The notes beneath the pieces were generated by a model. That model did not search any database. It had not been told where the DNA came from and saw only the letters and a list, made by a program, of their open reading frames with translations. The position numbers and the translations under genes are program-made. This document shows, piece after piece, positions 1-5,806 of a DNA stretch of 5,909 bases. Where the stretch lies: assembly GCA_004297645.1 (NCBI GenBank), contig SCUG01000097.1:1-5909 (forward strand), given 5' to 3'. Each line of letters starts with the position of its first letter. The first letter of the stretch is position 1. This DNA is from Saprospiraceae bacterium (GTDB taxonomy: Bacteria; Bacteroidota; Bacteroidia; Chitinophagales; Saprospiraceae).

Positions 1-840
1 CAATGGGGGTTCGAGGCGATGAATATGGACAAGTTGTACGAATTTTTGAAGGATAAAAAACCCGTAAAAAAGACCCTCCTCGCCATTCTCGACACGGGAG
101 TGGATGCGGCGCACGAAGATTTACAGGCCAATTTTGTATCCACCCAATCGAAATACGATTACGACAGGATGGGCCACGGCACCCACTGTGCGGGCATCGC
201 CGCTGCCGTGTCGAACAATAACAAAGGCATCGCCTCCTTTTCGCAAGACAATGCTTTCGTGCAGGTGACGAGCATCAAGGTACTTAGCGATGGGGGTTAT
301 GGTACGCAAAAAATGATCATAGACGGCATCCTCGAAGCCGCCGACAATGGCGCTGGCGTCATCTCCCTTTCGCTCGGCGGCCCGTCGAGTGACAGCAAGC
401 AACGAGCCTATCAAAAGGCTGTGGACTACGCCAACCGCAAGGGCACTATCGTGCTGGTGGCGGCTGGCAACTCGAAAACCAATGCCCGGCAGTATGCCCC
501 CGCCAACACCCCCGGCGTCATCGCCGTGAGCGCCGTGGATACCCTGCTCGGCCGGGCCAATTTTTCCAATCTTGTGCAGGATTTGGACATGGCGGTGGCG
601 GCGCCCGGCGTCAAGATTTACTCCACTTTCCCCGGCAATCAGTACAAAACCATGAATGGCACTTCTATGGCCACGCCTTATGTGTCGGGGCTGGTAGGTC
701 TGATGAAAAGCTTGAAACCCTCGCTGACCACCAAGCAGGTATTTGCCATATTGAATAAAACGGGCTTAGAAACAAAGGATAAAAAAGAAACGGGCCGCCT
801 TATTCAACCAGCCGCAGCGGTGCGGGAGTTGTTGAAATAG
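1..840 (+). CDS. Subtilisin-like (S8 family) serine peptidase, 5' partial
   Basis: Serine endopeptidase of the S8 (subtilase) family. Counting from the Met at position 19, the catalytic Asp is D25 in the ILDTGVD block, the His is H53 in GHGTHCAG, the oxyanion-hole Asn is N151 in VAAGNS, and the nucleophile is S216 in NGTSMATP; order and spacing fit an active subtilase. The frame is open leftward to base 1, reading QWGFEA before that Met. A QWG motif shortly before the catalytic Asp block is common just upstream of the mature subtilase core, so the Met at 19 is probably internal. The true start, and any signal peptide or propeptide, would lie upstream of the window. The protein ends about 57 residues after the catalytic Ser, with no C-terminal sorting domain. 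Substrate is unknown; family members are usually exported, but export cannot be shown here. The next gene on the same strand begins 69 nt downstream, past a perfect palindrome. Family assignment is secure; the start is uncertain. Confidence 0.95.
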   Translation, partial: QWGFEAMNMDKLYEFLKDKKPVKKTLLAILDTGVDAAHEDLQANFVSTQSKYDYDRMGHGTHCAGIAAAVSNNNKGIASFSQDNAFVQVTSIKVLSDGGYGTQKMIIDGILEAADNGAGVISLSLGGPSSDSKQRAYQKAVDYANRKGTIVLVAAGNSKTNARQYAPANTPGVIAVSAVDTLLGRANFSNLVQDLDMAVAAPGVKIYSTFPGNQYKTMNGTSMATPYVSGLVGLMKSLKPSLTTKQVFAILNKTGLETKDKKETGRLIQPAAAVRELLK

Positions 841-859
841 CCGGTAGTTTGCCCAGCGG

Positions 860-890
860 GACCTATAAGGTTTTCAAAACCTTATAGGTC
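860..890. repeat. Perfect 31-nt palindrome (15 + 1 + 15) between two genes
   Basis: Bases 860-874 (GACCTATAAGGTTTT) are the exact reverse complement of 876-890, with a single C at 875 between them. As RNA this could form a stem of about 14 bp with a 3-nt loop. It is centred in the gap between the S8 peptidase stop (840) and the acetyltransferase start (910), with 19 nt on each side. It may end the peptidase transcript, but there is no T-tract after the stem, so it is not a canonical intrinsic terminator. A dispersed REP-like intergenic repeat or a dimeric-protein binding site are the alternatives. No second copy is visible in this window. Confidence 0.9.
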
Positions 891-909
891 TAAAACAACG
901 AAACACAAA

Positions 910-1407
910 ATGAACAAACCCAACCATCCTGCATTCACCCTGCGCCCGGCAAAGGCTGAAGATGCCCCCCTCATTTTACAATTCATAAAAGACCTGGCGG
1001 AATACGAGCGGCTTTCACATGTCGTCGTTGTGACAGAAGCGCAACTTCGGGAGACCTTATTTGGCCGGCGGCCTGTGGCCGAAGTCATTTTGGGTTTTGA
1101 AGGAGAGGAAGCCGCCGCCTTCGCCCTGTTTTTTCACAATTATTCCACCTTCCTCGGACGGCCCGGCATTTACCTCGAAGACCTCTTCGTGCGGCCGGAA
1201 TTCCGCCGCCGGGGGTACGGCAAAATCATGCTCTCGCAGTTGGCGAAAATCGCCGTGGAGCGGGAATGTGGCCGCCTCGAATGGTCGGTGCTCGACTGGA
1301 ATCAGCCGGCCATTGATTTTTACAAAAGCCTCGGTGCAAAGCCTATGGATGAGTGGACGGTGTTCCGCCTGACAGGCGACGGGTTGGAGGCGCTGGCGGC
1401 AGGGTAG
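910..1407 (+). CDS. GNAT family N-acetyltransferase, spermidine/spermine (SSAT)-like
   Basis: Predicted cytoplasmic acetyl-CoA-dependent N-acetyltransferase of 165 residues, a full-length single GNAT domain. The N-terminal beta strand is FTLRPAKAEDA (9-19), followed by helix 1 with IKDLAEYE (26-33). The YLEDLFV strand (88-94) leads into the acetyl-CoA pyrophosphate-binding loop RRRGYGK (99-105). WSVLDWNQPAIDFYKSLGA (125-143) carries the conserved Tyr (Y138) that serves as general acid in this group. The blocks IKxLAxYE, YLEDxFV and WNxPxIxFYKxxGA resemble eukaryotic SAT1/SAT2 and bacterial relatives, which acetylate polyamines or thialysine-like amines. The substrate is therefore inferred as a small primary amine and is not proven. 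The leader is A-rich (ACAACGAAACACAAA) without a Shine-Dalgarno sequence, as is usual in Bacteroidota. The gene ends 4 nt from the stop of the convergent lipoprotein gene. Confidence 0.93.
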   Translation: MNKPNHPAFTLRPAKAEDAPLILQFIKDLAEYERLSHVVVVTEAQLRETLFGRRPVAEVILGFEGEEAAAFALFFHNYSTFLGRPGIYLEDLFVRPEFRRRGYGKIMLSQLAKIAVERECGRLEWSVLDWNQPAIDFYKSLGAKPMDEWTVFRLTGDGLEALAAG

Positions 1408-1411
1408 GGGG

Positions 1412-1978
1412 TCAGTAATCTGCCGGAAACTGAATCGTGTTCAACGAATCGAGGTAGTCCATAAGACCGAAATTATCCTCGTGGTCAAGGGTGCCGTCCT
1501 CCTGCCAGTAGGGCCATTTCCCAAAATATTTTGAGCGGTATCGCAAGCCTTTGTGCTCCACCTGTCCGTTGCAGTGCCACCACATATTCATGCCGCAAGG
1601 CTCCTCGTGGACGGTGATGCCCTCGAAGGCCATCTGGCCGTTGGGGCAGTATTTGTGGCGCAACTCGAACTCGCCAGCCGGGCCGGCGTAAAACAATTCG
1701 TAAATAGTAAGGCTGTCGCGGGAGAGGTACTGTTTTTGTTTGAGCATCCCGTTGCGGAAGCGTAACACTTCGAAAAAGTTGCCGTTCTGAATGGGATTGA
1801 ACGAGGTGGAGTCAATGCCTTTTTTAAAATCGGCGAGGATGCTGGCTTTCACCGTTTCAGTCCAGGCAGTCAGACCTGAGGCGGTTGAATCGCCAACCGG
1901 AGGTGCTTTTTCTCCGGCAGGAGGTTGGCTACAACGGGCAAATGCAATGGCGGCAGCGATGATGATGAATGCTCTCAT
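1412..1978 (-). CDS. Probable lipoprotein with MORN-like (YwqK-type) repeats
   Basis: A 188-residue protein beginning with a short hydrophobic segment (FIIIAAAIAFA, 4-14) followed by Cys16, which suggests a lipoprotein signal peptide. The residue before the Cys is Arg (FARC), not the usual Gly/Ala/Ser, so lipidation is uncertain. After a low-complexity linker rich in Pro/Ala/Ser (17-37), the C-terminal half carries MORN-like repeats: CPNGQMAFEG (111-120), HCNGQVEHKG (135-144) and EDGTLDHEDNFG (160-171). These match the pattern (x)NGx(x)xxxGxxxxxxxxGxWxYWxxDG of MORN_2 / YwqK-family proteins. Many Bacteroidota proteins of this type are annotated 'YwqK family antitoxin', but no toxin partner is beside this gene and the antitoxin role should not be carried over. 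It is transcribed divergently from the large T9SS protein (154 nt apart) and convergently with the GNAT gene. Molecular function is unknown. Confidence 0.85.
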   Translation of the reverse strand: MRAFIIIAAAIAFARCSQPPAGEKAPPVGDSTASGLTAWTETVKASILADFKKGIDSTSFNPIQNGNFFEVLRFRNGMLKQKQYLSRDSLTIYELFYAGPAGEFELRHKYCPNGQMAFEGITVHEEPCGMNMWWHCNGQVEHKGLRYRSKYFGKWPYWQEDGTLDHEDNFGLMDYLDSLNTIQFPADY

Positions 1979-2020
1979 GGGAGAATTTTTTTGAAAGAAG
2001 AAAACACAATCCGGTCAATA

Positions 2021-2052
2021 TTTGCGGCAAGCCGCAAGGTGTCTTATTTTTG
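2021..2052 (+). promoter_or_regulatory. Bacteroidota-type promoter candidate for the T9SS protein gene
   Basis: TTTG at 2021-2024 is followed, after 20 bp, by TATTTTTG at 2045-2052, which matches the Bacteroidota -33 (TTTG) and -7 (TAnnTTTG) elements with suitable spacing. Transcription would start near 2057, giving a leader of about 75 nt before the ATG at 2133. The match is exact at both boxes, but no transcript evidence is available. Confidence 0.5.
2022..2037. repeat. 7+7 inverted repeat in the promoter spacer (operator candidate)
   Basis: TTGCGGC (2022-2028) and GCCGCAA (2031-2037) are perfect inverted copies separated by AA. The element overlaps the last three bases of the candidate -33 box and fills much of the -33/-7 spacer. 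This is a position where a dimeric regulator could block RNA polymerase. The regulator is unknown and the role is inference. Confidence 0.55.
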
Positions 2053-2056
2053 GCCA

Positions 2057-2087
2057 CAAGTTTAGTGACCTGCTCCGAATTACCAAA
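2057..2087 (-). promoter_or_regulatory. Weaker promoter candidate for the lipoprotein gene
   Basis: Read on the minus strand, TTTG (2087-2084) is followed after 19 bp by TAAACTTG (2064-2057), one mismatch from TAnnTTTG. Transcription would start near 2050 and give a leader of about 70 nt before the ATG at 1978. It lies just to the right of the plus-strand promoter candidate, so the two would face each other. Short motifs of this kind occur by chance, hence the low confidence. Confidence 0.28.
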
Positions 2088-2132
2088 ACCGAAAATTTCA
2101 CCATCCCAGTTTTTCTTTAAAACCCACAACTA

Positions 2133-5100
2133 ATGAAGGTAAAAATTACCCATCTTTTCCTGTCGCTTCTGCTGTCGCAATGCCCGCTATTTTCCCAAAC
2201 CTCCCAGGACAAAGTCGTCCCGATTACCGTGACTGTGCAAACCAGCCCGCCACAAGTGACGCTTGATTGGAACAACGGCACCGACACAGCCGGCATTTTG
2301 TTGTTCCGGCGGCTCAAGGATGCGCCGGACTGGTACTTGCTGATGGAAGATGCAGCCACCACCACCACTACTTTTACTGACACCTTCGTGGAGTTGGGCA
2401 TGACTTACGAGTATGGTATTGAGCGGCTGAGTGGCGGTATTTACGCCTATGGCTATGCGACCGTGCCGGTCGAAGCTCCGCTGACGGATAACCGTGGTAC
2501 CGTACTTATCTTCGTGGAAGAGGCCTTGCAGGTACCGTTGGCCGGGGAGCTTGACCAGTTTGGAAAAGACCTGAACGGCGACGGCTGGCAGGTAATCTGG
2601 CACCCCGTTGCTGCCGGGGCAACCGTGGCCTCCGTCAAAAATCAAATCATCGCAGATTATGCCAACGGCGCCAATGCTGCGCTGCTGCTCGGTGAAATTC
2701 CGGTGCCCTATTCGGGCAACACCAACTGGGACGGCCACCCCGACCACCAGGGCGCCTGGCCCGCCGATAGCTATTACGGTGACGTGGACGGCAACTGGAC
2801 GGACGCCTCCGTGAACAACTCTACACCCAACCGCCCGGAAAACGACAATGTGCCCGGCGATGGAAAATTCGACCAAAGCACCACCCCCTCAGCCCTCGAA
2901 ATCGCTGTGGGACGGGTGGACTTTTCCAACCTCTCCGAAACAACCTTCGGTGCCACCCAAGTCGAACTCTACCGCCGTTATTTGAACAAAAACCACAACT
3001 GGCGGACGAAGCAATACTCCGTGGCCAACAAAGTTTTGGTGGACGACAACTTCGGCTATTTCGGCGGCGAGGCTTTCGGCGCCAACGGCTGGCGCAACGG
3101 CTACCCACTCGTTGGTGTGGACAGCGTGGTGGCGGGTGACTTTTTCGGCGACACCGATGGCGCCGGCTTTTTGATGGGCGATGGCTGTGGTGGTGGCAAC
3201 TATACCGGTGCCGGCGGCGTGGGCAATAGCACGCAGTTCGCCACCGACAGCGTGAACATCGTTTTCTCCATGCTCTTCGGCAGCTACTTCGGCGACTGGG
3301 ACTACTCGCCCAACCCGTTCATGCCGTCGGCATTGGCCTCCAAGGGTGGCATTTTGAGTTGCTCCTGGGCCGGCCGGCCCCATTGGTTTTATCACCATTT
3401 GGCCGCAGGCCAAACATTGGGTTATTGCGCCCTCGCCACCCAAAATGCCTGCGATAACCCAGGCTATTTCGGTTCGTTGGGCGATTGTGGAGCGCACGTT
3501 ACGCTGCTCGGAGACCCCACGCTTCGGGCGCAAATAGTGGCTCCGGCGGCTGACTTCGTGGCTGTGAATAAGTGCTCCTCGGTCGGGTTGTCATGGCAGG
3601 CATCGCCTGCTCCCGGCCTGCTGGGCTACCACGTCTATCGCGCCACCGCCCAAAACGGCGAATACGAACGGCTGACGGCGGCCCCCGTGATTGACACTTT
3701 TTTTGAAGATGAATCGCCGGCAGAAGATACCCTGTACTATCAGGTGCGGGCGGTGGTTCTGGAAAATACACCCACCGGCAGTTTTTACAACAACAGCACG
3801 GGCGTCTTTTCAAATACTGTTTTCGCCTTCGGCGAAATTCCAAGTGTGGCATTTACCGGCGACACCATCACCTGCCTGAATCCTGTGGCCATCGTCACGG
3901 CTGTCACCGATGCACAGTCCCCCATTTTTGTGTGGATGACCCCTGGCGGTACCGTCGAAGGCCCCACCGTGGAGATTGACCAACCCGGCAACTACATTGT
4001 GACGGTGACGGCCGGGGCGACGGGGTGTTTCACCGTGGCATCGCCCACCCTGACCAACAATACGGTGCTGCCCGTTGCTTTCCCCGCCGGAGACGGGGAA
4101 ATAACCTGTGCACAAACAGCGGTGCAGTTGATAGCTAATCCTGCCGTGCCGGGCTATTCTTTTGATTGGTCGGGGCCGGGAGGGTTTTCTTCCAATGAGG
4201 AGAACACCATCGCCACAGAAGCTGGCGTCTATGTGCTCACCGTCACCGACCCGGCGAACGGGTGCAAGTCGGAATATTCTGTTTTTGTTGTTGAAGATAC
4301 GATAGCTCCGCTGATAGAACTGGGGCCGCCGGTCCAGTTGAATTGTGCGGTGGTATCGTTCTTGTTTACTTGTTCGCCCATACCTTCTACAAGCTGTATC
4401 CTGACCGATGAAAATGGCAACGTCTATGTCCCGCCGGTCACGTTGACGCAAGCGGGGCTTTACATTTTGACGCTCATAAATTTGACCAACGGCTGCACAT
4501 CCACAGGTACCCTTGTGGTGGTAATGGACACCGTGCCGCCCGACCTTTCAGTGACCGGCATTTTTGAGATAACCTGCCAGCAGCCGGCCGTTCTGAATGC
4601 CAATTCCAACACACCTGGCGTCAGCTTTTTCTGGACAGGCCCAGGGGTCGGGCAACCCTCGGACCCCCAGCAAACGGTGACTGAACCTGGCATTTACACG
4701 GTAGTAGCAACTGACACCGGGAGTGGCTGCACCTCTTCCGAGACGGTAATCGTGACGGGCGGGATTCCCATGGAACCTGCGATAGAGATTATTACCGACT
4801 GCCAGGGTTTTAGTGAAATAGTGTTGCAAGTTATTGGTGGCACGCCGCCTTATTCCTATCAAATCACGCCGCAGCCTCCCATCCCACCGGCCACTTTTTT
4901 TACCATTATCATCACGGATGCAGAGGGCTGCATTGCTATCATCAATGGCGTGACGCCCTCATTTATTCCGGTGACCGTCTCCATTTCTCACACCAACGAA
5001 ACGGTGGCTGGCGCCAACGACGGCACGGCCACCGCTCAACCAAACGGTGGCAATCCGCCCTACGAATACCTGTGGAGCGACGGCCAAACGGCGCAAACCG

Positions 5101-5468
5101 CCACGGGCCTCGCCCCCGGCGACTATACCGTAGTGGTGACAGATGCCAATGGATGTACCGCTGTAGAATCTGTGACCATCGAGGCGGGCATAGACGCGAC
5201 GGCGGAAGTGCCGGGATTGCGGTCGCTGACGTTGTTCCCCAACCCGGCAGGCGAGCAGTGCAGCTTAGATTTGGTGCTGGAAAATTCAGCGCTGGTTTCT
5301 GTGGAAATGCAGGACGTGACGGGGCGAACGCTTTTGAAATCAGCCCAGGAAAGGGTTTTGGAAAAACATTGGGAGTTCGATTTGAGCAGCTACAATGCCG
5401 GGGTTTATTTTTGTAAGATTTGGATAGACGGGCAGGCGGTTAGCAGAAAAGTAGTCAAAATTGAATGA
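2133..5468 (+). CDS. Large secreted multidomain protein: C25-like domain, FN3 and Ig-like modules, T9SS type A sorting domain
   Basis: An 1111-residue protein. The start is fixed by an in-frame TAA five codons upstream (2118-2120). Residues 1-22 form a signal peptide ending in LFSQ. Domains in order: FN3-like (about 30-115); a large globular domain (about 120-468); FN3-like (about 470-565); four Ig-like modules (about 568-880); a short SprB-like module (881-945); a SprB-like repeat with GGNPPYEYLW and VTDANGC (946-1018); and the T9SS type A sorting domain (1031-1111) with FPNPAG, DVTGR, NAGVY and a final RKVVKI. The large domain recalls the gingipain/C25 fold: SVKNQIIADYANGANAALLLGEIPVP, WPADSYYGDVDG (209-220), IAVGRVD (257-263) and LLGDPTLR (458-465). 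The expected GHG and Cys-containing blocks are replaced by GDGCGGG (349-355) and LFGSYFGDWD (381-390), so peptidase activity is doubtful. After export through the Sec and T9SS systems it should end on the cell surface or in the medium. Adhesion or substrate binding is the likeliest role, by inference. Confidence 0.93.
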   Translation: MKVKITHLFLSLLLSQCPLFSQTSQDKVVPITVTVQTSPPQVTLDWNNGTDTAGILLFRRLKDAPDWYLLMEDAATTTTTFTDTFVELGMTYEYGIERLSGGIYAYGYATVPVEAPLTDNRGTVLIFVEEALQVPLAGELDQFGKDLNGDGWQVIWHPVAAGATVASVKNQIIADYANGANAALLLGEIPVPYSGNTNWDGHPDHQGAWPADSYYGDVDGNWTDASVNNSTPNRPENDNVPGDGKFDQSTTPSALEIAVGRVDFSNLSETTFGATQVELYRRYLNKNHNWRTKQYSVANKVLVDDNFGYFGGEAFGANGWRNGYPLVGVDSVVAGDFFGDTDGAGFLMGDGCGGGNYTGAGGVGNSTQFATDSVNIVFSMLFGSYFGDWDYSPNPFMPSALASKGGILSCSWAGRPHWFYHHLAAGQTLGYCALATQNACDNPGYFGSLGDCGAHVTLLGDPTLRAQIVAPAADFVAVNKCSSVGLSWQASPAPGLLGYHVYRATAQNGEYERLTAAPVIDTFFEDESPAEDTLYYQVRAVVLENTPTGSFYNNSTGVFSNTVFAFGEIPSVAFTGDTITCLNPVAIVTAVTDAQSPIFVWMTPGGTVEGPTVEIDQPGNYIVTVTAGATGCFTVASPTLTNNTVLPVAFPAGDGEITCAQTAVQLIANPAVPGYSFDWSGPGGFSSNEENTIATEAGVYVLTVTDPANGCKSEYSVFVVEDTIAPLIELGPPVQLNCAVVSFLFTCSPIPSTSCILTDENGNVYVPPVTLTQAGLYILTLINLTNGCTSTGTLVVVMDTVPPDLSVTGIFEITCQQPAVLNANSNTPGVSFFWTGPGVGQPSDPQQTVTEPGIYTVVATDTGSGCTSSETVIVTGGIPMEPAIEIITDCQGFSEIVLQVIGGTPPYSYQITPQPPIPPATFFTIIITDAEGCIAIINGVTPSFIPVTVSISHTNETVAGANDGTATAQPNGGNPPYEYLWSDGQTAQTATGLAPGDYTVVVTDANGCTAVESVTIEAGIDATAEVPGLRSLTLFPNPAGEQCSLDLVLENSALVSVEMQDVTGRTLLKSAQERVLEKHWEFDLSSYNAGVYFCKIWIDGQAVSRKVVKIE
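3834..4772 (+). repeat. Four tandem Ig/PKD-like modules with paired cysteines (protein-level repeat)
   Basis: Inside the large T9SS cargo, residues about 568-880 consist of four diverged modules of 75-79 residues. Each begins near a (I/L)(T/N)C motif and ends with a G-x-Y-x-(L/V)-T strand and a GC motif. The Cys pairs are C581/C632, C659/C711, C738/C788 and C815/C866, that is 50-52 residues apart every time. This suggests one intradomain disulfide per module, as in an Ig-type beta sandwich. The third module has two extra Cys (747, 755). The copies are diverged at the DNA level, so this is an old duplication, not a recent one. Confidence 0.8.
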
Positions 5469-5513
5469 GCCTGAGAACCCCCGTCCGGCTGCCCAGGTGT
5501 GGCCGGGCTGGTG

Positions 5514-5806
5514 TCAAAATGGCCGCTTATCAGGATGCTGCCGGTTATCGAAAATGGCCAGGACGAAAAGCGTGTCGTTTTCCACCAAATAGAACAAGTG
5601 ACGGTTCTTATCAATGCCTGTAAACCTTACCGGTTTGATGCTGGATTTTCTGCCCGATTCAGGATGTTTTATGAGAAATCAATTTTGGAATCTACTGCTT
5701 TGGCGAAGTTTTCAGCGGCTTGGAGAGAGAAGTTTTCATCAAGGTATTCATAAGTCTCGCTGAAATTTTGAAGGGCTTTTTTACGCCAGACTACTTTTTT
5801 CACCAT
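5514..5806 (-). pseudogene. RelE/ParE family toxin gene, interrupted by a 1-nt frameshift
   Basis: From the ATG at 5806 the frame reads MVKKVVWRKKALQNFSETYE and continues through KAVDSKIDF, then hits a stop at 5671-5669 after 45 residues. One base back, the frame running from 5672 to the stop at 5514 encodes IKHPESGRKSS, PVRFTGIDKNRHLFYLVEND and LFVLAIFDNRQHPDKRPF. This is the C-terminal half of the same toxin family, including the closing FDNRQxP motif. Adding one base in the AAA run at 5676-5678 (TTT on the coding strand) joins the halves through ...KIDF-L-IKHP... into a 97-residue protein, the normal length for RelE/ParE toxins (ribosome-dependent RNases or gyrase inhibitors). The start overlaps the antitoxin stop by 7 nt, as in a translationally coupled operon. 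The gap to the convergent T9SS gene is 45 nt. No standard slippery heptamer is seen at the break, so loss of function or a sequencing error is more likely than programmed frameshifting. Confidence 0.85.

Noticed and set aside
121..614. Antisense and alternative-frame open frames within the S8 peptidase gene
   Set aside because: The plus-strand frame carries the complete catalytic triad motifs; the others have no family resemblance.
860..890. Palindrome as a canonical Rho-independent terminator
   Set aside because: The T run is inside the stem and no T-tract follows; kept as a palindrome of undecided role.
2187..4862. Several long minus-strand open frames (up to 229 residues) beneath the large T9SS protein gene
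   Set aside because: They lie entirely inside a convincing plus-strand gene, have His/Val/Arg-rich compositions typical of reversed GC-rich codons, and show no recognisable domain.
5483..5508. Possible hairpin GTCCGGC / GCCGGGC between the convergent T9SS and toxin genes
   Set aside because: Only 7 pairs with one G-T wobble, a 12-nt loop and no T-tract on either strand; too weak to call a terminator.
5405..5614. Minus-strand 69-codon open frame overlapping the end of the T9SS gene
   Set aside because: It is the wrong frame of the toxin 3' region; the adjacent frame gives the conserved FDNRQ ending.
5669..5680. Programmed ribosomal frameshifting in the toxin gene
   Set aside because: The sequence at the break (GATTTCTC on the coding strand) does not match an X XXY YYZ slippery heptamer, and no downstream pseudoknot is evident.
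5499..5753. Plus-strand 84-codon open frame after the T9SS gene
   Set aside because: It is antisense to the toxin gene, whose two halves read as a known family on the minus strand.
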